From: Malachius bipustulatus
Taxonomy: Eukaryota; Arthropoda; Insecta; Coleoptera; Melyridae
Direction: 5' to 3'
NCBI GenBank assembly: GCA_910589415.1
Contig: OU342635.1
Location: 38,466,929-38,530,928, forward strand
Length of the DNA stretch: 64,000 nucleotides
Below are positions 1 to 10,376 of the stretch, one piece after another. The position numbers and the translations under genes were made by a program. The notes beneath the pieces are model-generated. The model was given only the letters and a program-made list of their open reading frames with translations. It searched no databases and had not been told where the DNA came from. The number at the start of each line of letters is the position of its first letter. Positions within the stretch are counted from its first letter, which is position 1.

Positions 1-999
1 TTTTTATACATCATCCACTTTGAATTAATTTTCAGAACTTGTTGATTTTAAAAATAGCAAAATATTAACATCCTGTTGAAATCTGTTGTTAAATTATTGT
101 TATCTTTGACTGGCACACCTCTCATGATGTCTCATATCAACTGACGAGTCTTAATAAACGCGAAGCAGTGTTATCTTTGTCTTCAGATTCATGTGATGTG
201 TGTTGGTCGGTAGACTCGTTGTTTTTTATTTATTTTAATAAAACCATTTTATTCCCGTAGATAAGTCGACGTTCATTTAATAGCCAAACGGTGTAACCCA
301 GGAAGAATAACTCATTAATCCAGATCGTTCCAGAATTATATTCATCAACTATGAAGATTATAGTTCCATAATTACGCAGGATTAGGGATGGTGCATATGA
401 AGGCATATATGGGGGGTAGTTCAAAACGGAATTAATGCGCGCTTTGTTTGGTCAGTAGAAGCGCATCTAAAGTGAAATGACATCATTACTATTCAAATCT
501 CCTACGTTCCGGACCCCGTTTTATGTCAGTCGTAATACTTGACCATCATCAGGATTAACATGTAACGGTGTAGTAAATGTAAAATCCACCAGTAAATCCT
601 GTAATGGAACCTGACATAAACCGTGACGGATAACTCGATCTTTTGTGCACGCCACTGTGAGTTGAGTTCAACTTGTAACGCCTGGACGTGTTGTTTATTT
701 TCATTAAGCAATGCTCCTGCAACGTAATTTATTAAACAACATAATGACATGGCAAGTCGGCATCTTTCATCCGCGAAACTTGTGAAATAAATGAAATCCC
801 GACACATTTTCCTTTGGCAGGATTTTTTAAGCCCACAAGAGTTCACGCTGGAGGAATAATCATTCTACCTATAAATGCAGATTTGGGTGGCCCATTTTTG
901 AAATCAAAATATTATTTATGGATATCTTGAGCGGACTATGTAGAAGGAATGATGTGACCACATCAAGCCGAAAATATTAGAATTATTTTAATAAGTGGT

Positions 1000-1239
1000 T
1001 TAATGCCTCAATGAATAATTATTACCGTCTCCTGCTGCTCGCAACGCATACAACGGAATATCATTCCCGAAGAGATCAGAAAGACCAAGGCCGTAGCAAA
1101 GTGGGGGGCCAGGTGGCTGAAAAACTTCAAGATCTCTGCAAATGCCGCATGAAAGAAACTGAATTTGCATTAAAAAGGTAGCTAATATCAATGACAATAC
1201 AATACATATTGTACAAAAGCAGGCTTCTGTATATCTCAA
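1000..1239 (-). CDS. Candidate small secreted-type ORF, unrecognised
   Basis: The product was not recognised. The 79-codon ORF starts with ATG and has a strongly hydrophobic stretch at about residues 8-31 (TICIVLSLILATFLMQ inside it), followed by a Cys-containing segment and a Pro-rich run (PPGPP). That is the layout of a signal peptide or membrane anchor plus a short mature part of about 45 residues. There are four Cys in the first 35 residues and one further on. No dibasic processing sites are visible, so a classical neuropeptide precursor is not indicated. The ORF lies between repeats in AT-rich DNA and could be chance. No promoter, splice sites or poly(A) signal were tied to it. Confidence 0.15.
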   Translation of the reverse strand: MRYTEACFCTICIVLSLILATFLMQIQFLSCGICRDLEVFQPPGPPLCYGLGLSDLFGNDIPLYALRAAGDGNNYSLRH

Positions 1240-2241
1240 ACAATTCTAGAGATATCATCGAAAAACTGAATAATAATCTTTTTTGACATCCTGTATCTCA
1301 AAAACGGGGCATTTTCGAAACAAGCGTTAATAAAAAAAAATTGTTTATTTTTACCACTTTAAATTTTTTTACAATATTCAAGATACCCTGTATAAAAAAC
1401 GCCGAGTAAATATAACCTAACTATAATGTAGAAACTGGCGCTGGGTGCGTAAATTAATTGAAGTATTACGGGAAGGACTTTATAATGAAAAGTTGTTTAT
1501 AATAAAAAGCAATAGGCAATAAAGGTCGGAATCTTGATTTAATAATCAAAAGCTCCATTAAAATACGGTGTGTTTATCCTGTTTACGGGACTGTTTCACC
1601 GACAAAACCGGTGCGGTAAAGCCACTTTATTAGGAATCATCCCTATCAGCCTCCATCTCTAAATTAGTTTTTCCTCGGCTTCACCGAGGAAAACGTTCAC
1701 CGTAATAAACTTTAAAATAAATATTTTAATAAAAGAGAGTACTTCCTAATAAAATCCCTCCCTTTTGTTTTAGCACAAAAGATTACTGCCGACCTTTTCA
1801 TTAACAGCTGATGTTACCCGTCTTAACGATAAAGAAGGAAGATCCTTATAATAGTGATTAGATTTTTCATTCAAAAAACTCCACTTGGAAATAAACTCCA
1901 CATAATTCAAACTGTTTCATTTCTTGTAGGTGCTTAACAATTACATATAACCAACAGCGGGTCTCATAAAATATTCAAAAAGTTTCCTTATCGGTGTGAG
2001 AGATGGAAACATGGATAAATCTATCAAAAATAATATTTTGTTCGTGGATAGAAATTTTTTCGATATGTCGGGTGCAACAACATTAAAATTATTACACTTT
2101 TAGCGCTTTTATTTATTTTACATGATTCAAGTGTTCTTTCGACACTTAAGTAGATGCTTAATATAAGTTTCATGTCAATCTGTCTTTTAAAATTATAAAA
2201 TTAAACCATGAAAACATTTTCTACTGCAGACAATACATAAT

Positions 2242-2246
2242 ATTTT
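2242..2246. repeat. Copia target-site duplication (ATTTT)
   Basis: ATTTT directly precedes the TG of the left LTR. The same five bases follow the CA of the right LTR at 6562-6566. Copia integrases make 5-bp duplications, so this fixes both ends of the insertion. Confidence 0.9.
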
Positions 2247-2439
2247 TGTTAAAAAGGTAACTGGATTAATTCAATTAAAGATACGCTTGTTCTTCAGCCA
2301 TAATAATTTTATTATTCTTTGATACACTTTACACCATTGTCAGCGTCCAACAACCGGAGCTCAACTTAACTTAACGTATATTGACAATAGTGAGTGACAT
2401 ATATATGTCATGACAAAATGTCATGAACTCAATCCAACA
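2247..2439 (-). repeat. Copia 3' LTR (in element sense)
   Basis: 193 bp, TGTT...AACA, identical over its whole length to 6369-6561. On the minus strand it carries AATAAA at 2308-2313, a likely poly(A) signal. It also has two internal palindromes: ACATATATATGT, and TCATGACA facing TGTCATGA. Confidence 0.95.
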
Positions 2440-2447
2440 CCCCCACT
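2440..2447 (-). other. Polypurine tract
   Basis: AGTGGGGG on the minus strand directly abuts the 3' LTR. This is where the primer for plus-strand DNA synthesis would be left by RNase H. Confidence 0.8.
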
Positions 2448-2532
2448 AGTTTATGACATTTTTATACGACTTACTAAATTAATAACAAAAGTAAACAAAC
2501 CTATAAAATAAACATAACAGTACTTCTCAATA

Positions 2533-3711
2533 CTACTTATTAACTAAATTCAAAAGATTCAGAAACTTATGGTGTTTATTTGAACCTAATGCTTTTGTCA
2601 AGAGGTCCGCAGGCATTTCATTTGTTTGTAAATATTCGGTACTAATAATACCATCTGTGATTTTTTCTCTTATGAAATGGTGACGAACATCAATGTGCTT
2701 GGACCTCTTATGAAACATTGGGTTAGATGTTAACTTTAAGGCACTCTGGCTGTCACTATATAATAAAATACAATCCAGAGAACCTGTCAATTCATTCAAC
2801 AGATTTCTTAAATAAATAGCTTCCTTTGAAGCTTCCGCCAAAGCCATATACTCGGCTTCTGTACTGGAAAGTGCAACCGTTTTTTGTTTGCTACTCTCCC
2901 AAGATATTAATGAATTTGAAAAAATAAAACAGAAGCCTGTATAAGATCGTCTATCGACAGAATCGCTGCCCCAGTCGGCATCCACAAAACCTTCTAAATG
3001 TTTTGACCCCTTATTAAATCTTAAACAAAGATCTTTAGTTTTCTTAAGATATTTTAAAATTCTCTTAACACTTTGCCAATGAGTATTATCAAAACAATTA
3101 TTAAATTGACTAAGATAGCTAACACTGTATGCAATATCAGGCCTTGTCATAACGGCCAAGTACATGAGACCTCCAATTAATTGTTGATATGGAACAGAAA
3201 TTTTACAATTTTCACTTTTGACAAGTTTTAAATTTTTCTCCATGGGTGTATCCACAGGCGTACAATCGAGCATGTTAAACTTTGCTAGCAAGGTTTCAAT
3301 ATACTGGCTTTGATCCAACGTAATAACATTTTCTGCCTTATTGATGCAAATATTCATACCTAGTATGTTTTTGGCCTGCCCAAGATCTTTTAATTTGAAA
3401 TTATTCCCCAATTCTTGCTTTAAAAAATCTGCTTCAGTCCCGTCATTAGAAAAAATGAAGAAATCGTCAACATACAGGGCGATCATGGTTACCAGACCTT
3501 CAGTAAATTTAATGAAAACACATGGTTCAAACTGAGACTTTTTATAACCCAAACCAGTTAGAACATCATCGACTCTTTTGTACCACACTCGCGAAGATTG
3601 TTTCAAACCGTAAATTGCACGATTTAATTTCAAAACTTTGTCCTCGTATCCTACTTCTACAAACCCCTCCGGCTGTTTCATGAAAACAATTTCGTCTAAA
3701 TGACCATGCAA
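2533..3711 (-). pseudogene. Copia pol, 3' part: reverse transcriptase C-terminal half and RNase H
   Basis: A 392-codon open frame holds the second half of the Copia polymerase. The RT catalytic box YVDD is at residues 80-83. The typical Copia connection follows (PYQQLIGGLMYLA, RPDIAYSVS at about 164-198). RNase H follows with candidate catalytic residues at D244/D246 (FVDADW), the SSTEAEY acid, D320 (LYSDSQSA) and D341. It ends with the ADLLTKAL tail usual at the end of Copia pol. The ATG at its start is not a real start: the frame continues upstream from the 652-codon ORF and is separated from it by a shift in a run of six A (3710-3715 on +), immediately after RT motif A. Apart from that break this part looks functional. 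Confidence 0.9.
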
Positions 3712-5524
3712 AAAAGGCTGTGGTTACATCCAAGTGAAAAATATCCAAGTTTAAATTAACACATAAAGCAATTAATAACCTTAAGGTGGAGTGTCTTACC
3801 ACTGGGGAGAATGTTTCATTATAATCTACCCCCTCCTGTTGCGTAAACCCCTTAGCCACTAATCTTGCACGATAAGTATTTTTATTTTCACCATCACTTT
3901 TTAATTTATAAACCCACTTGCATCCAACAGCCGTAGCATTTCTTGGTAAATCAACCAATTCCCACGTCTCATTTTCTTTTAGACTCTTCATCTCTTCTAA
4001 CATAGCTTTCTTCCATTTGTTGCCATCAGACCTAGATAAAGCATCAGCTACAGTTGTGGGAGTTGCATCATTTGAAATATTTTCAATACCGGCATCTTCA
4101 ACAGAACACATATATGTTACATAATCGTCGTAGGTTTTTTCTTTTCTTCTTCTTTCGGATCTTCTCACATCATCGTCTTCGGGTATGGGAGTCTTCTTTG
4201 GCATATTGAATGGTACATAGTCATGGTCGTTTGGATCATCTGCTACTGGATCGTCATCAAGTACAGAATCGTTTAGTTTCAAGTTTCCTGCTTCAGTCAG
4301 CTCATCTTCAACTAAACTCAAATTTATATCCTTTTCCCCCACTGAAACTGATATTTCCTTCTGTCTCTCCTCTGGAACCGTATCATATCTTTTGGGTGGA
4401 AGATTTTCATTTATAATGACATCTCGACTGATCGTTACATCATTGGTACAAGGATTATAAATTCGATAGCCCTTTGTGGTCTCCGAATATCCTACGAAAA
4501 TGTGCCTATTTGACTTTTTATCAAACTTTAGTCTTCTTTCTTTAGGTACATGCACCATGGCGGTGCTTCCAAAAATACGTAACCCTGATAGGTCAGGTTT
4601 CACTTCATTCCAAATTTCAAAAGGTGTTTTATTATTTAAGCCACTAGCGATGCATCTATTTCTCAGAAAATTCGATGTATTTACTGCTTCGGCCCAAAAA
4701 ATCTTCTTTAGATCAGCATCAAATAAAAGGCATCTTGCTTTTTCAACAAGAGTACGGTTAAGCCTTTCAGCGAGACCATTTTGCTGCGGAGAATAAGCAT
4801 TTGTTTTCTGATGTATTATACCTTCCTTTTTCAAAAAATTCTCAAATTCGTTACTGCAGAATTCTCCACCCTGATCACTTCTAAAAATTTTAATCGATTT
4901 ATTTTTCTGGTTTTCTACCATTGATTTAAATTCCTTGAAACGTTCATAAACTTCGCTCTTGTTCTTCAAGAAATATACAAAAGACATTCTACTACAGTCA
5001 TCTACAAAAAGTAAAAAATACCTCGATCCACCAATTGAGGTAACTTCCATGGGTCCACAGACGTCTCCATGAATTATTTCAAGTATTTCAGAGCTGCGTG
5101 CAGCTGTATTCGAAAAAGGCAGCCTCGATTGCTTACCTTGGCAACACACTATACAAACATTTTTGTCAATTTCAATTTTGCCTGTGAAGTCTATGCCATC
5201 AACGCAGTCTTTCATCTTATTCAAATCTTGGCTGTTAATGTGCGCTAACCTTCTATGCCATGTTTCGCCGTTGACACTTAACATGCATTTTTCTTCTTTC
5301 AAGTTAAGCTTATAAACACCATCAACCAAGTCCGCTGTGGCCAATAGTTTATTCTGACAATTATAAATGAAACAACCATTTCTTGTAAAAGAAACACGAT
5401 TACCATTTGAAATTAACTGACTGACAGAGATGAGATTTGTATTCAAGCCTGGCACACATAGTACATTTTTCACCACTATAATTATGAAACTGCCCATTGC
5501 ATGATGTGACAATGTCCAGGTCAC
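3566..5524 (-). pseudogene. Copia pol, middle part: integrase and RT N-terminal half
   Basis: The 652-codon frame begins inside the protease-integrase linker (VLCVPGLNTNLISVSQL). Integrase follows: the zinc-binding H90/H95 and C124/C127, then the DDE core D154 (IHGDVCGPM), D217 (RSDQGGEF) and E253, giving the expected 35-residue D-E spacing. A Copia-type C-terminal domain comes next (FGSTAMVHVP, KSNRHIFVGY). An acidic linker leads to the RT start (KWKKAMLEEM, WVYKLK, YRARLVAKGFTQ). RT motif A (HLDVTTAF, D599) is the last intact element. The frame is then lost in a run of six A at 3710-3715, and the remaining 45 or so residues are out of frame. The N-terminal end overlaps the gag frame by 125 bases and is itself a frame break near 5471-5476, not a designed overlap. 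Confidence 0.9.
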
Positions 5525-6243
5525 CAGAACATTTTACTGAAAGTTTCTGTTTATTGGCTGCTACAACTTCATGAATAGTTGACTGGGATTCATTCTTGAT
5601 CCAGCTTTCATTTGGTGACATATGCCTGCTCGCTCCAGAATCCAAGTAAAATTCAAATTTATTACGGTCCCCGCTTAAAAAAGCAGCACTAAAAACATTG
5701 CTTCCGTCGGAGGGTGTAAAGTTATGCAAAAAAGGACATTCCGATCTGTAATGTCCAGCTTGTTTACATTTAAAACATATGACATTACTTTTGCTTCTTT
5801 GTTTATTAAAATCAGCTGTAGCGTCCATTTTCTGGTTACTACTAGTGCCACCTCTAGGTTGAAACTTATTGAAGCTTCGCTTTACTGCGAATGCACCTGC
5901 TTTGCCATTGCCGCTACCACTAGGGGTTTCTTCCATGTCAAGAAGTTTACATTTGATGGAATCTGTACTAATTGATATACCTGAATGTTCGATTGCCATC
6001 AGCATGGGGGCATACATGTCCGGCAAACCTGCCAACAACAGGGAACCGACCCATTCGTCATCTATTTTGAAACCTGTTTTTCTGAGCTTCTGGGACGTTT
6101 CTACAACTTGATTTATGTAGGTTTCCATTGAATCACAAGTGTCCAGCCTTAATGAAATTAAAGTTCTCAACAGCAAAACACCACTCGTCGTAGTTTTCAC
6201 GTCCAACCAACTTTGGCACGTTGTTTAAATAGTTTACCGACAT
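5400..6243 (-). pseudogene. Copia gag plus protease, truncated by an internal deletion
   Basis: The natural start is the ATG at 6243-6241, whose first 27 residues are typical Copia gag (LNNVPKL, GRENYDEW). The frame then runs into a stop at 6135-6133. The rest of gag (RTLISLRLDTCDSMETY, KIDDEWVGSLLLAGLP, MAIEHSG) continues in another frame that is open from 6206. Copia gag normally has some 60-80 residues between these two parts (from memory of the family). Here they are fused at CTGTTGAGAAC (6163-6173 on +), which fits both flanks, so this is a deletion at microhomology. The downstream part keeps a zinc knuckle, C144-X2-C147-X4-H152-X4-C157 (residues counted from 6206), and the protease active site LDSGAS (D189). 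The lost segment is in the gag core, so this copy should not form normal capsids. Confidence 0.88.
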
Positions 6244-6354
6244 TTTGTAAAACACCAAACTGAAACTGAACAAACTGCAATATCTTCAATTCTGCAACAA
6301 CCAATTGGCAGGAAAAGAAAATAAACTCGCGATAAAACACGTTACTTTATAGTC

Positions 6355-6368
6355 CTGAGCCCATAACC
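6355..6368 (-). other. Primer binding site, internal initiator tRNA-Met
   Basis: The + strand reads CTGAGCCCATAACC. It matches the anticodon region of eukaryotic initiator tRNA-Met (CTGGGCCCATAACC, from memory) at 13 of 14 bases and abuts the 5' LTR. Drosophila copia is primed by the same internal part of tRNA-iMet after cleavage, not by a tRNA 3' end. Confidence 0.8.
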
Positions 6369-6561
6369 TGTTAAAAAGGTAACTGGATTAATTCAATTAA
6401 AGATACGCTTGTTCTTCAGCCATAATAATTTTATTATTCTTTGATACACTTTACACCATTGTCAGCGTCCAACAACCGGAGCTCAACTTAACTTAACGTA
6501 TATTGACAATAGTGAGTGACATATATATGTCATGACAAAATGTCATGAACTCAATCCAACA
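6369..6561 (-). repeat. Copia 5' LTR (in element sense)
   Basis: 193 bp, identical to 2247-2439, and followed outside by the second ATTTT of the target duplication (6562-6566). It would hold the promoter on the minus strand. No clear TATA box was picked out beyond an ATATATAT stretch. Confidence 0.95.
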
Positions 6562-6566
6562 ATTTT

Positions 6567-7553
6567 AACGTGATTATAATAATTCTTGCTTATTTAGCCT
6601 TAAATCTGGAGTATGTATTTATTTCGCCTCTAAAGAGCTCCGTATATTATTATTTAACAACTAGGAAAATGTCCAGGGTAAATTTCCTAAATACTTCTAT
6701 TTTCCTTTATATTCATTACATCAGCTCAGACGTTGTCTACAGAAAATCCTCTTGTATAGAGTTACACACAGTTTACGATAACGTTCTACACTAGGTACTT
6801 CTTATCCTATTTTTGTTCACTCTACTTTTACCCTATATATCTTGCAGTTACATTAAACTTTCGAATAAAAAGATAATGAATTGCATTTTTCTATTATCGC
6901 CATATTCCCTAGACGTGGTAACAACGATGCTAAGATTATAAATTCTGGCTTTCAGTGAAACATTCATGTCCTCTTTGTAGACGTATATTCATGTACTAAC
7001 AACTTCAGAGAAATTACACACCGCAGTTCAAGTTGTTGTATAATTTGATGCAACCATAAATCTTCGAACTGGAAGAGAATGTGCTGGAAAGAGCACATCA
7101 TTCTGGATGCACCTCCTTGTTAATTACCAGCAGGTGTTCCTAGCACCTAATCCCACAAGACCGTTGAAAGTGCACGTCTGGGCTATATGGATTCATAGTA
7201 ATGAAGCTAGTTCTATTGCTACCGCACAAAAGCACTAACATATGTGTTTATGCAACGAAACAATGCACCGAATTAGTGAAGTCATGTCAATTTGATTGCT
7301 CAAATAGTCAAAGCAATGAGTTGCTTAGGGTACGATCCAGTTATTTCAATGTGGTAACATACCTAATTAGCGGTCGCTGCCTCTCGCATTAGCTGTTATT
7401 ATCATTATTATTAAATATTAATTGACTATTTATTAAAGAATAATAAAGCGCCTTCCATCAGAAAATATTATGATCAACACACTGCAATTTGCATATCAGC
7501 AGTAGGCTACGATTTAAAAATTTTCGGTATTGGTTAAAAAGGTTTTTTAAAGT
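6567..7553. other. No supported gene
   Basis: AT-rich DNA between the Copia element and a candidate TIR element. ORFs here are short, without domains or codon structure. Nothing else was recognised. Confidence 0.5.
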
Positions 7554-8360
7554 CTGTACACTGAGAGTTGTCTGTTGTGAGAACTAAGGATACATCATCT
7601 TGTTATGTTTCTTACTCCTTCTATTGCATTGCATAGTCAATCGAGTTAAAATGGGACGTATTGTCAGAAATACGTTTGAATCGTCAGCAATTCTAAAAAG
7701 ATGAGCGAGAGTGAGACGGAAGTATCGACTCGCGTCTTGATACGCTTAGATTGACACGATATTACGATAAGATTGTCGTCGTTACTATCAGTAGTGTCAG
7801 TGTCAGCGGTAAATATACTAATAAAGTTTGTCTTGTGATTTGAAACGTTTTTAATACGAAATTAGCAGAATTACCTGTGTCCTGTGTCCTGTGATAAACT
7901 ATGAGTAACTTATTATAATTGCTCGAATGCCTAAAAATCTACTTCCTTGCTTTGCCTGGGAAACGATTGAACTCCCTAGTACGTGGTCTTGTGGTTAAAT
8001 TGCTGGAATATTTTACTTGCAAATAAGAAAACGGAGGTGTTATTCTTTCTTTTAAACGGCAACCAGCAGGTAGGTGACATGATATTTCTATCATGATGAT
8101 AACAATAATTATTATGATTCTTATTTACTTGCATTATATAATATTTGTTATCAAAAAGTTGCAAGGCTCTACTTCGTCAATAACTTGTCGAAATAATATA
8201 TTTGTAGGATATTCATTATTCCTCAACACACGCCACTGACACGAACTGCGATACCACATCTGGTTCGACTTGGAAATAAGTGTACGATTCAAATCGAATT
8301 AAATGAAATTGTTTAGTCAGAATCAGTGTGGCATGACAACGGACAACTCTCAGTGTACAG
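7554..8360. mobile_element. Candidate non-autonomous DNA transposon with 25-bp inverted ends
   Basis: The 25 bases at 7554-7578 (CTGTACACTGAGAGTTGTCT then GTTGT) recur inverted at 8336-8360 with one mismatch. The pair is about 760 bp apart. No transposase is visible between them: the only ORF, 7976-8164 on minus, has no domain. If TA is the target duplication, as in Tc1/mariner, the element proper would begin CACTGAGAG; the flanks beyond do not show a longer duplication. The superfamily is not assigned. Confidence 0.5.
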
Positions 8361-8396
8361 AGAATATGTGTTCACAAATTAAAAATTAATAGGTAG

Positions 8397-8636
8397 TTTA
8401 TTTACGCCATACTTACGTAGACTAAGAAAGCAAAATGAAATATTAGGTTCAAATGACGTCATTAAGACGTACATACTCTACGTTTTTTATTAATGCCGAA
8501 GTATCAAGACATTAACGTTAATGTCTTGATACTTCGGCATTAATAAAAAACGTAGAGTATGTACGTCTTAATGACGTCATTTGAACCTAATATTTCATTT
8601 TGCTTTCTTAGTCTACGTAAGTATGGCGTAAATAAA
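8397..8636. repeat. Perfect 240-bp palindrome with no spacer
   Basis: Each base from 8397 to 8516 is complementary to its mirror base from 8636 to 8517, with no mismatch in the 120-bp arms. The centre is ATTAACGTTAAT. The match stops at 8396/8637 and shows only scattered pairs beyond. The arms contain several TACGTA, GACGTC and GACGTAC motifs. It could be a very young foldback element, a hairpin-closed break repaired into a palindrome, or an assembly artefact from a read turning back on itself. It contains no coding capacity. Confidence 0.95.
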
Positions 8637-10207
8637 TTACGTTTATATGACGTACATAGCCTTATATATGATGTACGTATTACCCTTCGAGTTTGTGATA
8701 AATTTGATCGTGTTTTATACGTAACGGACTAACGGAGGATCAAATAATAAAATGGGAGTAAACAGTAAACACCCTTTGTTTTCTATGCGATGTGCGCATA
8801 GACGACTTATAATTGCAATATAAAACTCGAAGTTATAGGATTGATTGTTCCTTTTTGTTGGTGAGGCTAACGAACTGTTAGGTTTCACGTTGGAAACTGA
8901 AGATGTACGCGAAAAACGCCGAAACGGGTCAATTTTGTTATCGAAAGAGACATATTTGAGTGACAAATTTAGCTATCCAAGTTAAAGTAGATCCCCTTGG
9001 CAGCTTAGCTACTCCTTTTACCTATCAATCTGATAAAATTGGAAATGCGAGCGGGGGTTGTGGAGGGTTGATTTGGAGGATCCAAAAGAAGGAGAAAATG
9101 TCGATTTCTCCTCGTTTTTAACTCATAAGTTTCTCACTGTAATTAAACGCAATCCGTATAAGCCATTTTAATTCGATTTTCTCGAGACAACATGGAAATT
9201 TAATATGATACAGGACTTTGCTCATTTAAAAAATTACGTTTTTTAAAATATCTCATGACGAGAACTTCCAATGCGCTGAATCCAAAATCTTCATAAAAAA
9301 ATTCATTAAATCAACTTTGCTGGAAAATACCTACAGTTAAGCAAAAGTTATCCAGCTGCTATTTTCAATGACGCCTTAAGATTTTAATTCCCTTTTTCAC
9401 TATTTAAACTACTATGTAAAAATAAAAATACCTTTCTATTTAACTTTTTTAGAAAAAATCACGACAAATCTGACATACATATGTCAGATAACGCCCTCTA
9501 GCGGTTGTAGTGGCAACAAAATGAAAAACACGTAAAATGCAATCGACAGACGAATGAAAACTCTTTGTCACGAGACTAATCTTGTAAAATGCCACCGAGG
9601 CTAACTAGAATAGCTGACATTTGAAAATACAAAGTCTTGACGTTTCTCCACCACTGTATTTATGGAATTGAGTTATTAAATTTAAAAAACTACAAGATAA
9701 AAAAATCCCAATTATTTAAAAATTACACCCATGATATTTTGAACACATCCTAATTTAGAAAAATTATGAGAAAATTCCAATTTTTTTTTGGTCATGATTG
9801 TTACGCCCACTATCGATCATTTTAAAAACTCAAAACTATTTTCCAACGATTCTTAAGGCCACTTTTCTTTATAAAAAAATTGCCTGATGCTGTACGACGC
9901 TTACTTTCTGAGATAATCCCGGTGACCATTCTTAATAATTAATTAAGTACTCACCCGGTACATAGTTTTTAATACCTATGCGTAAAAAATTTTTAATCGC
10001 TTAAACGCATCGTTTATCATTTTTTAATATTCACAGCAGCAATCATATAGCAATGTAGCAGCTTGAGCACCTCCTGATGTATGCATGCATCAGTAAAACT
10101 AATGATGAGAAAAACTATGAAAAATACGCAATTACACATGAAAAATTATTGAACATATATCATATGTCCTGGTACTCTGCATCCATTAACTTGGGTCTAT
10201 ATTTCAG
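8637..10207. other. No supported gene
   Basis: AT-rich, with a short palindrome (CTGACATACATATGTCAG near 9470-9488) next to AACGCCCTCTAGCGGTT. No domain-bearing ORF was seen. The ORF at 8715-8966 on minus is unrecognised. Confidence 0.45.
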
Positions 10208-10376
10208 ATTAGCTCAGCCCATAACTTTACGTCTTCCGGGTTTTATGGAAGACAAAAGAACAACATCCACATCCGAAGCTGCTGTGAATATTCTCGTTCA
10301 GCCTGAAGATGATAATAAATCATATAATCACCTGGAGAGATTTAAGAAGTTTTTCATACTTTACGCGTGGCTTTGA
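10208..10376 (+). CDS. Candidate terminal coding exon of an unknown gene
   Basis: A pyrimidine-containing acceptor (TATATTTCAG, ending at 10207) opens a frame of about 56 residues that begins LAQPITLRLPGF. It is followed by a Ser/Thr-rich stretch and by an acidic, then basic-aromatic C-terminus (HLERFKKFFILYAWL), ending in TGA at 10374-10376. AATAAA lies about 150 bp further at 10523-10528, a reasonable distance for a last exon. The protein is not recognised and no partner exon was found upstream. The frame also stays open upstream of the acceptor, so this may simply be a chance ORF. Confidence 0.22.

Larger units (their letters stand above)
1..2246. other. AT-rich flank, no supported gene
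   Basis: No gene could be supported up to the Copia element. The stretch holds one small ORF with a hydrophobic start (1000-1239, listed separately). A MITE-like remnant lies at about 1275-1400: ATCCTGTATCTCAAAAAC on one side and ACCCTGTATA on the other resemble the TACAGGGT-type ends found elsewhere in the window. There are also small hairpins such as CCTCGG-CTTCA-CCGAGG near 1672-1690. The ORF at 526-846 on minus has no recognisable domain and was not called. Confidence 0.5.
2247..6561 (-). mobile_element. Young but defective Copia (Ty1/copia) LTR retrotransposon
   Basis: This is a complete-length Copia insertion of about 4.3 kb, transcribed on the minus strand. Two 193-bp LTRs are identical base for base, begin TGTT and end AACA, and are flanked by an ATTTT duplication. 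A primer site matching the middle of initiator tRNA-Met lies just inside the 5' LTR (6355-6368) and a G-rich polypurine tract just inside the 3' LTR (2440-2447). The interior codes for gag with a zinc knuckle, protease, integrase, reverse transcriptase and RNase H, in the Copia order. Identical LTRs mean a recent insertion. Even so, the coding region is broken three times: a gag deletion near 6163-6173, a frame change near 5471-5476 and another in a homopolymer at 3710-3715. It was therefore either mobilised in trans or decayed very fast, or part of the damage is sequencing error. Confidence 0.95.

Noticed and set aside
129..170. CTGACGAGTC ... GCGAAG as a variant hammerhead
   Set aside because: Stem II does not pair and no helix I or cleavage triplet is placed correctly.
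526..846. 106-residue ORF on minus
   Set aside because: No domain, signal peptide or exon signals; composition fits chance in AT-rich DNA.
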